This document shows positions 16,794 through 24,420 of a stretch of DNA of 64,000 nucleotides, in pieces. Both the position numbers and the translations under genes were made by a program. Below the pieces are notes generated by a model. It was not told where the DNA came from. It did no database searches and saw only the letters and a program-made list of their open reading frames with translations. Positions within the stretch are counted from its first letter, which is position 1. Every line of letters starts with the position of its first letter. Source of the stretch: Mesorhizobium sp. AR02 (GTDB lineage: Bacteria; Pseudomonadota; Alphaproteobacteria; Rhizobiales; Rhizobiaceae); assembly GCF_024746835.1 (NCBI RefSeq), contig NZ_CP080531.1, positions 3,658,001-3,722,000 of the forward strand. Reading direction: 5' to 3'.

Positions 16794-17669
16794 TCAGAGC
16801 CCAACCATTCGCCTGATGTCGTCAGGCGATGCACCGGCATCGCGCAAGGCCGCAAGGCCGGTATCGCCAAGGCTCTTCGACAGTTTTCGCCCATCCGGCC
16901 CGAGGATGAGCCGATGGTGGAAATAGGCGGGTTGCGGCAGCCCAAGCAGTTCCTGCAGCAGGCGCTGCACGCCGGTGGCGGAAAACAGATCCTGGCCGCG
17001 CACGACGTGGCTGACGCCTTGCAGGACGTCGTCCATAACGACGGCGAGGTGGTAGCTGGTCGGGATGTCGCGGCGCGCCACGATCACGTCGCCCCAGTCC
17101 TGCGGTCGGGCTTCGACGGAGCGCGTCGTGGACAGCGTCTCATCGCCGAATTCGGCCCATGCGAGGTCCCTGCCGACACGCGCCATGGCGGCATCGACAT
17201 CCAGTCGCCAGGCGAAGGGCGCATTTTCGGCGATGCGCCGCTTGCGTTCCCTGACCGGCAGCGCCTTGTCGGCGGGGGGATAGAGCGGCACGCCATCGGG
17301 GTCGCGCGGCCAGTCGCGTCCGTGCTTTTCGCTGTCGGCGATGAAGGCCCTGATGTCGCCACGGCTCATGAAGGCGGGATAGACGAGTTCTTCGCGGATC
17401 AGCCGGTCAAGCACCGCCTCGTACTCGGCGAAATGCTCGGATTGGCGGCGCACCGGCTCTTCCCAGCCAAGCCCCAGCCATTTCAGATCGGCAAGCACGC
17501 CTGCCTCGAATTGCGGCGTGCAGCGTGTCGTGTCGATATCCTCGATGCGCAGCAGCAGCCGGCCGCCGCTAGCCTTTGCCAGCTTCCGGTTGAGCAGTGC
17601 CGAATAGGCATGGCCGAGATGCAGTTCGCCGTTGGGGCTGGGCGCGAAGCGGAATGTCAGGAGCGTCAT
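16794..17669 (-). CDS. gluQ: glutamyl-Q tRNA(Asp) synthetase
   Basis: Truncated glutamyl-tRNA-synthetase paralogue that glutamylates queuosine in tRNA-Asp; 291 aa, lacking the anticodon-binding domain. The HIGH motif is HLGHAYSALLN in FAPSPNGELHLGH at the N-terminus, and the KMSKS motif is RKLSKS near residue 263. The short length and the FRFAPSPNGELHLGHA start distinguish it from true GltX. Divergent from the DNA glycosylase gene, with 75 bases between starts. Confidence 0.9.
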   Translation of the reverse strand: MTLLTFRFAPSPNGELHLGHAYSALLNRKLAKASGGRLLLRIEDIDTTRCTPQFEAGVLADLKWLGLGWEEPVRRQSEHFAEYEAVLDRLIREELVYPAFMSRGDIRAFIADSEKHGRDWPRDPDGVPLYPPADKALPVRERKRRIAENAPFAWRLDVDAAMARVGRDLAWAEFGDETLSTTRSVEARPQDWGDVIVARRDIPTSYHLAVVMDDVLQGVSHVVRGQDLFSATGVQRLLQELLGLPQPAYFHHRLILGPDGRKLSKSLGDTGLAALRDAGASPDDIRRMVGL

Positions 17670-17744
17670 GTCTCGAGCGGCAATCGGGTTGTGCTGTGGT
17701 TTCGGCGATTGCTACTTTGCGGCACATTGGCGGACAAGGATACC

Positions 17745-18386
17745 ATGCAACGCATCGCAACACTGGACGACATTGCGCGCGGGCTGGATGCGCTTTGCAT
17801 CATCGACCCGCGCCTGGAAAAGGTGCGCGGCATGGCCGGCGAGGTGCCGCTCAGACTTTCGGAGCCAGGATTCAGGAGCCTGGCCTCGATCATCGTCTCG
17901 CAGCAGGTGTCGCGGGCGAGCGCCGACGCGATCTTTGGCCGGCTGACCAAGCTCGTCGACCCGCTGACGCCGCGGGCGATCCTGGCCGCCGGCGAGGATA
18001 TGTTTCGCGAGGCCGGCCTGTCGCGGCCCAAGCAGCGCGGCCTGATCGCAATTGCCCAGGCCGTGGCCGACGGCCTCGACCTCAATCACCTCTGTTCGCT
18101 CGACGCAACCGAGGCCATCACGGCGATGACGGCGGTGCCCGGTATCGGCCCCTGGACGGCGGAAGTGTACCTTCTGTTTGCCGCGGGGCACCCCGACATC
18201 TTCCCCGCGCGCGATGTCGCGCTGCAGAGCGCGGTCGGCCATGCGCTCGGCATCGACCCGCGTCCGCCGGAGAAAACACTGATCGCATTGGCCGAATCAT
18301 GGAGCCCGTGGCGAGGTGTCGCATCGCGGCTTTTCTGGTCCTATTATCGCGAAACCAGGGGCAGGGACGCAGCACCTCCGGCCTGA
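17745..18386 (+). CDS. AlkA-like DNA-3-methyladenine glycosylase (HhH-GPD)
   Basis: Base-excision repair glycosylase removing alkylated purines; 213 aa. The helix-hairpin-helix is VPGIGPWTAEVYLLFA, followed by the catalytic aspartate in GHPDIFPARDVALQSAVG. Upstream is SLASIIVSQQVSRASADAIF, the helix conserved in the GPD superfamily. No Fe-S cysteine cluster is present, consistent with AlkA/MagIII rather than endonuclease III. ATG 17745 is preceded by AAGGA at 5 bases. The longer open frame upstream overlaps the antisense gluQ region and is not coding. Confidence 0.88.
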   Translation: MQRIATLDDIARGLDALCIIDPRLEKVRGMAGEVPLRLSEPGFRSLASIIVSQQVSRASADAIFGRLTKLVDPLTPRAILAAGEDMFREAGLSRPKQRGLIAIAQAVADGLDLNHLCSLDATEAITAMTAVPGIGPWTAEVYLLFAAGHPDIFPARDVALQSAVGHALGIDPRPPEKTLIALAESWSPWRGVASRLFWSYYRETRGRDAAPPA

Positions 18387-18515
18387 ATCCGCAAAAAGTC
18401 ATAAAAATCGAGGGTTTTTGACGCGTTGGGCAAGCGACAATCCGCTTCACATCCCTGTCATGTCGGGCTTACAGTATCCGCGCCGATCGGTTCGAGAAAC
18501 TAGGAGGTAAACAAG

Positions 18516-19073
18516 GTGACGGTTGCCGTATCTCCGGATGGGCTTCCAGCGCTGGTGCTGAATGCGGATTACCGTCCGCTCAGCTATTACCCCTTGTCGC
18601 TCTGGTCCTGGCAGGACGCCATCAAGGCGGTGTTCCTCGACCGGGTGAACATCGTCGCCGAATACGAGCACGCGGTGTCCTCGCCGACCTTCTCGATGAA
18701 GCTGCCGAGCGTGGTCAGCCTGAAGGCCTATGTGAAGCCGTCCAGGCATCCGGCCTTCACCCGCTTCAACGTCTTCCTGCGCGACCGCTTCCAATGCCAG
18801 TATTGCGGTACGCCTGACGACCTGACCTTCGACCACGTCATCCCGCGCCATCGCGGCGGTGCGACGACCTGGGAGAATGTCGTCGCCGCCTGCTCGCCCT
18901 GCAATCTGAGGAAGGGCGGCATGATGCCGGCGCATGCCAAGATGTGGCCGCTGCAGAAGCCCTATCAGCCGACCGTGCATGATTTGCACAACAACGGCCG
19001 CCTGTTCCCGCCGAACCATCTGCATGAAAGCTGGATGGATTATCTCTACTGGGATGTTGAGCTGGAGCCCTGA
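18516..19073 (+). CDS. HNH endonuclease family protein
   Basis: 185-aa protein with an HNH nuclease domain. Two zinc-binding CxxC pairs (CQYC near residue 93 and CSPC near residue 128) flank LTFDHVIPRHRGGATTWENV, whose DH, N and H residues form the HNH site. The N-terminus (LVLNADYRPLSYYPLSLWSW) is the conserved leader of a chromosomal HNH family widespread in alphaproteobacteria and cyanobacteria. Its in vivo substrate is not established. GTG start with a strong AGGAGGT site at 18502-18508. It stands alone between repeats and the glycosylase gene. Confidence 0.85.
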   Translation: MTVAVSPDGLPALVLNADYRPLSYYPLSLWSWQDAIKAVFLDRVNIVAEYEHAVSSPTFSMKLPSVVSLKAYVKPSRHPAFTRFNVFLRDRFQCQYCGTPDDLTFDHVIPRHRGGATTWENVVAACSPCNLRKGGMMPAHAKMWPLQKPYQPTVHDLHNNGRLFPPNHLHESWMDYLYWDVELEP

Positions 19074-19609
19074 GATCGTTCGAGAATTCGGGAGGCTGGC
19101 CGCCTGAAGCGATTTTCTGCGCTTCCGGCCTTCGCTGGCCGAAGCACTCATGGGTGGTCGGACAGTTCAGGCTACGGCCGGCGCAGGCCGGTGCTCACAT
19201 GCCTACCAGACCATGATAATCTGACACTCCCGATATCGCACCAGCTCGGTCGCGCTCACTTACCAGCGGCTTCGCGTTCAAGGACCGGCTTCCCCCACTC
19301 CACTCCGTCGCTGCTTCGCAGCGCCACCTCTCCCCCCTCCGGAGGGAGGGGAAGGGAGCCTGCTGGAGGCCGGAGGGAGGGGAAGGGAGCCTGCTGGAGG
19401 CCGGAGTAGAGAAGGGAGCCTGTTGGAGGAGCGCTGGCTACAACAGGCTCGCGCCCTTCCTCTACCCCGTCGATCGGGGGAGAGGTGGCTCGGCGAAGCC
19501 GAGACGGAGTGGGGGTCGATCTGGCTCGGACGTCGAAAGCCGCGCCATGCGGCTCAGCCTGCCGAATTTTTTGCTCGAACCCTACGCCGTGGGGCTCAAT
19601 CGAATTTGA
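19074..19609. repeat. 536-base gene-free region with tandem and long inverted repeats
   Basis: No gene supported. The arms at about 19292-19336 (CCCCACTCC..., CGCCACCTCTCCCCC) and 19476-19515 (GGGGGAGAGGTGGC, ACGGAGTGGGG) form a long imperfect inverted repeat. Between them a 31-bp unit beginning GGAGGGAGGGGAAGGGAGCC is tandemly repeated: 19341-19371, 19372-19402, and a degenerate third copy to about 19430. Palindromes of this type are common intergenic elements in rhizobial genomes. It could terminate transcription between the convergent HNH and dsbB genes. Confidence 0.8.
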
Positions 19610-20128
19610 TCAGTCGCGGGAAAGTGCACCGCGGAAGGCGACGGCGGCCAGGATCAGGCTGGCGATGGCGTTCCAGCCGGCCAGCGACAGGCCCAGGATG
19701 CGCAGTGCCGCCTTGTCGCAGGAGGGCGGCACGAATTTATCGAGCGCGTCGAGCACGCCCTTGCCGCCGGTGTCGACCGGGCCGGCGCCCGCCGTGCAGT
19801 CGGTCGGGCCGGCCCACCACTGCCACTCGACGCCTGAGTGGTAGACGCCGAGATAGAGGCCGTAGAGCATCAACAGGCCGCCAATGCCCAGCAGGCCGCG
19901 CGTCAGCCAGGCTGGTGCGTGCAGCATCGATGCAATCACCGCCAGCACCATCAGCGGCGCGCCGATATAGTAGGGGGTGCGCTGTTCCAGGCAGAGGTGG
20001 CAGGGGATATAGCCGCCAATGTACTGGAAGCAGAGCGCCGAGCCGACAGTCGCGGCCATGGCGACGGCGAGAAACAGGGCGGTGCGTGTCCGCTGGCGTC
20101 CGATATCGGCATTCATGGTCGCTGTCAT
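19610..20128 (-). CDS. dsbB: disulfide bond formation protein B
   Basis: Inner-membrane oxidase that regenerates periplasmic DsbA using quinone; 172 aa with four membrane helices. The first redox pair is CHLC in GYIPCHLCLEQRTPYY, the DsbB landmark. The second periplasmic pair is provided by cysteines in GPTDCTAG and PPSCDKAA. The start at 20128 is the first ATG; a second in-frame ATG at 20116 is possible and neither has a strong ribosome site. It is followed upstream (same strand, 30 bases) by the YqaA-family gene. Confidence 0.9.
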   Translation of the reverse strand: MTATMNADIGRQRTRTALFLAVAMAATVGSALCFQYIGGYIPCHLCLEQRTPYYIGAPLMVLAVIASMLHAPAWLTRGLLGIGGLLMLYGLYLGVYHSGVEWQWWAGPTDCTAGAGPVDTGGKGVLDALDKFVPPSCDKAALRILGLSLAGWNAIASLILAAVAFRGALSRD

Positions 20129-20158
20129 GAGGTCTTTCGTCCGTTGCGTTCGGCCCGC

Positions 20159-20746
20159 TTAGAATGCGTATTTGACGACGATATAGAGCAAAATCAGGGC
20201 AGCCGCCGCGGCGCCGACGATCAGGCCAAGGCGCTTTTCGATGAACTCGCGGATCGACTCGCCGTAGCGGCGCAAAAGCCAGGCCAGCAGCAGGAAGCGG
20301 GCACCACGGGCAACGATCGCCAGCCCGACGAACAGCAACAAAGGCGTGCCGATGACGCCGGAGAGAATCGTCACCACCTTGATCGGCGGCAGATGGGCGG
20401 CGCCCGAGGTGATCAGCATCAGGATGACGAAGCCGGTCCCTGCTCCCGCGCGCAGCTTCTCGAACTCGTCGTACTTGCCGTAGAATTCGAGGATCGGCCG
20501 GGCGACGGCCTCATAAGCATAATGGCCGATGAACCAGCCGGCGATGCCGCCCAGCACCGAGGCGACGGTGGCAATCAGCGCATAGCGATAGGCGCGATCC
20601 GGCCGCGACAGCGCCATCGGCAAGAACAGCACATCGGCCGGCACCAGGAACACCGAACTCTCGACGAAAGCGATGAAGGCCAGCCACCATTCGGCGGATT
20701 TGCGCGCCGCCAGCGACAGGGTCCAGTCGTACAGTCCGCGAAGCAT
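20159..20746 (-). CDS. YqaA-family (VTT/DedA-superfamily) membrane protein
   Basis: 195-aa inner-membrane protein of the YqaA branch of the SNARE-associated/DedA superfamily. Characteristic segments are FIAFVESSVFLVPADVLFLP and GWFIGHYAYEA, with the glycine-rich LGGIAGWFIGHY and a C-terminal helix pair. The ATG at 20746 has AGGAGAG just upstream; the frame opens further but the extra residues are not family-like. DedA-type proteins are linked to lipid scrambling and membrane homeostasis in other bacteria; the YqaA role is not settled. Confidence 0.8.
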   Translation of the reverse strand: MLRGLYDWTLSLAARKSAEWWLAFIAFVESSVFLVPADVLFLPMALSRPDRAYRYALIATVASVLGGIAGWFIGHYAYEAVARPILEFYGKYDEFEKLRAGAGTGFVILMLITSGAAHLPPIKVVTILSGVIGTPLLLFVGLAIVARGARFLLLAWLLRRYGESIREFIEKRLGLIVGAAAAALILLYIVVKYAF

Positions 20747-20963
20747 CGGCTCTCCTATGCGTGTCGCCCAAAAGTGCTGAGATGCCTGGGGCAAAGGCAG
20801 GGATGAAAACAAGACCCAAAGCGCGCGCGGCCATCCATTCAAACACGCCACGCTCCATGCGCCGCCTGTCTAGAAAGATTTTCCGCGCTGCACAATGGCA
20901 GCACTGCCACGAAATCAAAAGGCGAAGATTGGTCGCATCCCCGTGATCTCGAGAATTGGCCAG

Positions 20964-20991
20964 TTGACGAACAGGCCTCCGACCGTATAGT
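20964..20991 (+). promoter_or_regulatory. sigma-70-type promoter of the tRNA-Leu gene
   Basis: TTGACG (20964-20969), a 16-base spacer, and TATAGT (20986-20991), 28 bases before the tRNA. Near-consensus boxes at the expected distance for a stable-RNA gene. Confidence 0.75.
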
Positions 20992-21019
20992 CCGCGCCCA
21001 TCCAGGCCGCCCGGCCTGA

Positions 21020-21104
21020 GCCCCTATGGCGGAATTGGTAGACGCGCTCGACTCAAAATCGAGTTCCGCAAGGAGTGCTGGTTCGATCCCGGCTAGGGGC
21101 ACCA
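21020..21104 (+). tRNA. tRNA-Leu (anticodon CAA)
   Basis: 85 bases including an encoded CCA. The acceptor stem is GCCCCTA / TAGGGGC. The anticodon arm is CTCGA - CTCAAAA - TCGAG, giving anticodon CAA (reads UUG). The T arm contains GGTTCGATCC. The extra bases between anticodon and T arms (TTCCGCAAGGAGT) are the long class II variable arm typical of tRNA-Leu. No repeat of the 3' end was seen nearby that would indicate an integrated element. Confidence 0.95.
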
Positions 21105-21304
21105 CCCTTCGCTCTCCGAGCTTCTGGTGGCAAGCCACTCGAAGCTCGTTAGACGAAGGACTGCTGTAGGTACGATTCAGCGCCTGTCAGGCGCACCATT
21201 CCATGTTCAGGGAACTGGTCTACGGTTGCCTGCTCATGGTCCAGGGCAAGCTCGATGAGGCCACGGATGGCTTTCACTGCGCCGGACGCAGCCTAGAGGA
21301 TTTA

Positions 21305-21338
21305 GGGCGCAGGCCGGCTACAGTGCCAGCCTGCGCCC
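21305..21338 (-). terminator. hairpin downstream of the outer-membrane barrel gene
   Basis: Perfect 10-bp stem GGGCGCAGGC / GCCTGCGCCC with a 14-base loop, 13 bases after the stop of the leftward barrel gene. The downstream minus-strand run (TAAATCCTCT) is only weakly T-rich. Confidence 0.5.
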
Positions 21339-21350
21339 TCGCCAATCCGG

Positions 21351-22031
21351 TCAAAGCGAGTGCTTATAGCCGATCCCGATGTTCCATTTGTCACCGGCGA
21401 GATCGTTGTAGGGAGCCGAGGTCGTGTCGGTCTTCTTCCAGGAATAACCGACGCTGGCATAGACCGCGTTGGTGGAGTCGATGTTGTAGGTCACGCCCGT
21501 GGCCAATTTTGGCGTTTCCCAGGTGGTGCTGAAGGCATTGCGGTAGCGGAAGTTGAAGACGTTCCAGGTCCACTGCTTGGACAGCTTCCAATCGCCTGCG
21601 AGGTACAGGGCGTAGTAGGGAACATTCGCGTTGGCATCCGCATCCTTGATGATGCCTGTGTCGTGCCAGGTGTAGCCGAGCCCCAGGCTGGGGGTCAGGG
21701 TGAAGGCATCCGTGACCTTGATTTTGTAGCCGAGGCTCGCTTCGGCGTAGTACTGCGACTTTCCGCCGGTCTTGAAGGTCGGCTGGATAAAGATCCCGCC
21801 GACGAAATTATTGTCGAAATTGTGCGAAACGCTGAGTTTGAAGTAGGTGTCGGCAAGCGACCGGGCGGTGTTGCTGCCATTGTCGATGGCGTAGAATTCC
21901 GGGTCCCCTTCGATTGCAATCGTCCAGGTCGGCGCTGCCGGTGGCGGGGCTTCGACCAGGTCGGCTGCAAAGGCTGATGTGGCCATGGACAAGCAGACGC
22001 CCAATGGGGCGATGATGGTACGCAAAAGCAT
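21351..22031 (-). CDS. outer-membrane beta-barrel protein with signal peptide
   Basis: 226 aa. A signal peptide (MLLRTIIAPLGVCLSMATSA, cleavage at FAADL) is followed by a short alanine/proline segment and alternating hydrophobic/polar strands. Examples are YYAEASLGYKIKVTDAF and FTLTPSLGLGYTW, then WTWNVFNFRYRNAF and AVYASVGYSW. It ends with a barrel-like strand WNIGIGYKHSL. The size suggests an 8- to 10-strand barrel. I cannot assign a named family; relatives are usually labelled hypothetical or porin-like. GAGGAAAG precedes the ATG. It is a single-gene unit with a hairpin behind it and a possible Pho-box in front. Confidence 0.7.
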   Translation of the reverse strand: MLLRTIIAPLGVCLSMATSAFAADLVEAPPPAAPTWTIAIEGDPEFYAIDNGSNTARSLADTYFKLSVSHNFDNNFVGGIFIQPTFKTGGKSQYYAEASLGYKIKVTDAFTLTPSLGLGYTWHDTGIIKDADANANVPYYALYLAGDWKLSKQWTWNVFNFRYRNAFSTTWETPKLATGVTYNIDSTNAVYASVGYSWKKTDTTSAPYNDLAGDKWNIGIGYKHSL

Positions 22032-22111
22032 GGTCTTTCCTCGAGATGTGGCGGCGCATCGGGATGGAGCGGCGCGTTGGGATGTGGCGATAATTTTGCT
22101 AGGCGCGCGCC

Positions 22112-22129
22112 ATTACAGTTATGTGACGA
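22112..22129 (-). promoter_or_regulatory. possible Pho box upstream of the barrel gene
   Basis: On the minus strand the sequence is TCGTCAC ATAA CTGTAAT. These are two 7-base direct half-sites with a 4-base A/T spacer, compared with the consensus CTGTCAT-N4-CTGTCAT (5/7 and 6/7 matches). It lies about 80 bases before the start codon. Weak -10 candidates follow. Tentative. Confidence 0.35.
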
Positions 22130-22306
22130 TGTGCCATTCGTGTGGACGGCTTTGTCCAAACGGCTCTCGGCAGGATACTGGCGGTGCAGTTTGGTCACAC
22201 TCGCGAGGTGGCGACGGCAACAAACCTATTCGATCAGAACGGTTTCCGCCTTGGACGAAGCAGGCACACCAGACGGCTGTGTCACGCGTCTTCGCAGCCG
22301 AGCTGG

Positions 22307-23476
22307 CTATCGCATGTTGCCGGTGTGGCCCTGCGAGTATCGGCCGGGCTGCGGCCAGACGGTCAGGCCGTGAGGCTCGACGCCGACCCGGATTTTCGTC
22401 ACGGCGCCCGAGGTCGTGTCGATCATGTAGACCTCGCTGTCGAAGCGGCCGGACAGCCACAATTGCTTGCCGTCAGCGCTGACATTGCCCATGTCGGGGC
22501 TGCCGCCACCGGGTATCGGCCATTGCGCGACGACCGAACGGGTGGCGAAATCGATGACGGTTACGCTGCCCGGCCCTTTAGCGCGGCCTTGCTCCATCTT
22601 GTGCGAGCCGCGATTTGAAACGTAGAGCTTTGTCCCGTCACGGCTCACGACAAATCCGTGCGTGCCGATGCCGGTGGCGATGAAGCCGATCTCGGAAAAG
22701 CTGTCTCCGTCGATCAGGAACACGCCGTCGTTCATCATGTCGGCGACATAGAAGACCTTGCCGTCGGGGGAGAGCCTGACGTCCTGCGGCATGCCCATTT
22801 TGGACAGAGCGAGGTGGCCGAGCACCTTCTGATTTTTCAGGTCGACCTTCAGGAGGCCGCCTTCGCCATATTCGCAGGTGAAGATGGCGTAGGAATTGTC
22901 GACGGAAAAATCGGCGTGGTTGATACCAGGGCAGGTCGGCGTCGGGATCGTCGATTTCAACGCCATGGTCTGCGGATCGCGCAGGTCGAGCCGCTGGTAG
23001 GCTTCATCGACGATGACGGCCGCACTTCCGTCCGGCATGAAATACATGTTGTAGGGGTCATCGACCGGAATTTCGTGACCCGGCTTGGCGGTCTTGGGGT
23101 CGATAGGCGTTACGCTGCCCTTGCTGGTGCCGCTGGCGTTGTTGGCGACCCAGAGCGTCTTCAGATCCCAGGACGGAACGACGTGCTGCGGCTTGCGCCC
23201 GACGGGGAACCTGTCGACTTCCTTGAGGGTCACGGGGTCGATCACCGATACGCTGGTGGACGAGCGGTTCGGAACATAGACACGTGGCAGCGCGCCGGCC
23301 GTCGCCGGGCTCAAATGATCAGAAGTTGTCTGGCTGTAGATATTCATCGGAGCGCGGGGCGGCGGCTCGCTGCAATCCTCCGGGCACGAGCCGGCCGAAG
23401 CCGATGCCGACGACAGCGCGAACAAGAACACGAGCGGCGCGCACAAGCTCGTGAACCACCAATATGGCTTGATCAT
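22307..23476 (-). CDS. exported YncE-family beta-propeller protein
   Basis: 389 aa. A signal peptide (LCAPLVFLFALSSASASA-GS) is followed by a cysteine-containing linker (CPEDC) and a series of about seven YVTN-type beta-propeller repeats. Repeats are seen as RVYVPNRSSTSVSVIDPVT, KTLWVANNASGTSKGSVTPI, KVFYVADMMNDGVFLIDG, KLYVSNRGSHKM and QLWLSGRFDSEVYMIDTTSG. Such propellers are periplasmic binding or scaffold proteins, some beside PQQ- or peptide-derived-cofactor enzymes; no catalytic residues are evident. The ATG at 23476 overlaps the stop of the creatininase-family gene (ATGA), so the two are translationally coupled. Confidence 0.8.
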   Translation of the reverse strand: MIKPYWWFTSLCAPLVFLFALSSASASAGSCPEDCSEPPPRAPMNIYSQTTSDHLSPATAGALPRVYVPNRSSTSVSVIDPVTLKEVDRFPVGRKPQHVVPSWDLKTLWVANNASGTSKGSVTPIDPKTAKPGHEIPVDDPYNMYFMPDGSAAVIVDEAYQRLDLRDPQTMALKSTIPTPTCPGINHADFSVDNSYAIFTCEYGEGGLLKVDLKNQKVLGHLALSKMGMPQDVRLSPDGKVFYVADMMNDGVFLIDGDSFSEIGFIATGIGTHGFVVSRDGTKLYVSNRGSHKMEQGRAKGPGSVTVIDFATRSVVAQWPIPGGGSPDMGNVSADGKQLWLSGRFDSEVYMIDTTSGAVTKIRVGVEPHGLTVWPQPGRYSQGHTGNMR

Positions 23477-24318
23477 TTGGGCTGCTGCTTTTCGATGAAG
23501 CTGCGGATCGCCTCGGTCGTTCCGTTGACGATCAGGTCTACGCCGAGCTGGCCAAACGCGGCTGACGATCGTGTCGGATCGCCGCCATAGACACCGTCGC
23601 CGGCATCGAGCTTTGGCGCGGCCGCAAGGCGATCCTTGCGCACCAGGGACGGATCGATGGCGAGCATGAGCGATGTGTCGGCCAATCCGGCGTGGGTTCC
23701 GATCTCCGGCTGCGTCGCGCCGGCCGACAGGAGCTTGTCGACATAGGCGCCCTGGGTGATCTGATAATATTCGAGCGCCGCAAAGACCCGGACCGAGGTT
23801 TTGCGCCATTCGGCATTCAGGCGATCGGCGACATGGCGCTCGTCGGCCTGATAGCCGCCGTGGTCGCCGATCAGCACGATGGTCTTGAAGCCGTGCAGCT
23901 TGAAGCTGCGGGCCGCGGATTCGAGCAGCTGCTCGAATGTCTTGTCGCTGATGGTGATCGTGCCGGGAAACCGCATATGGGCGGTCGGCGGATCGATGGT
24001 TCCTTCCGGAACATAGGAGATCACGGGCGCGACCAGCGCGTTGCCCAGTTGGCCGGCTATTTTTTCAGCCAGGAACCTTACCCGCACATTGTGCTTGCCC
24101 AGCGCCATGGCGGGACCGCTTTGCTCGGTGCCGCCTATCGGGACAATGATCGTCGTCGTCCCGGCGCCGATCCGATCGCGCAGTTCGGTCCAGGTCTGGT
24201 CCTCGAGGAAAACCGACGCATTGGCGGCGTTCGCCACTGACGCAAGGCCTGACAGAAACCAAAGGCCGATGATGGTGCCCGCGAACCGTGCGATCGTTCC
24301 AGCCTTTGCGCCATACAT
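23473..24318 (-). CDS. exported creatininase-family amidohydrolase
   Basis: Creatininase superfamily protein (relatives hydrolyse creatinine, formamides or peptides, such as MftE). About 281 aa from ATG 24318, with a signal peptide ending LSGLASVANA-AN, so it is periplasmic. Family segments are VPIGGTEQSGPAMALGKHN, LIGDHGGYQADERH, and GTHAGLADTSLMLAIDP. Against the usual EQHG...HLPLGTD metal site, the first His is Ser and the Asp position is His, so metal coordination may differ. The frame is open to 24417, giving an alternative start 3 bases after the upstream stop, but that would bury the signal peptide. Coupled to the beta-propeller gene by an ATGA overlap. Confidence 0.75.
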   Translation of the reverse strand: MYGAKAGTIARFAGTIIGLWFLSGLASVANAANASVFLEDQTWTELRDRIGAGTTTIIVPIGGTEQSGPAMALGKHNVRVRFLAEKIAGQLGNALVAPVISYVPEGTIDPPTAHMRFPGTITISDKTFEQLLESAARSFKLHGFKTIVLIGDHGGYQADERHVADRLNAEWRKTSVRVFAALEYYQITQGAYVDKLLSAGATQPEIGTHAGLADTSLMLAIDPSLVRKDRLAAAPKLDAGDGVYGGDPTRSSAAFGQLGVDLIVNGTTEAIRSFIEKQQPK

Positions 24319-24420
24319 CGCGTTGGACCGCGGACGCCCGTCCGTCGTTCCTGCGCAATTTGTCTGAGGGGCAAGGGGCTCGGCAAGGCGCCTGCAGCCG
24401 CGGAGGTTCGAGATCATGGT

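Noticed and set aside
15601..16926. 441-aa rightward open frame across the 8-bp repeat and the EamA gene.
   Set aside because: Antisense reading of the transporter; the repeat merely keeps it open.
21105..21350. Integrated element or gene remnant behind the tRNA-Leu gene.
   Set aside because: No duplicated tRNA end, no integrase, and the open frame at 21203-21532 overlaps the barrel gene antisense.
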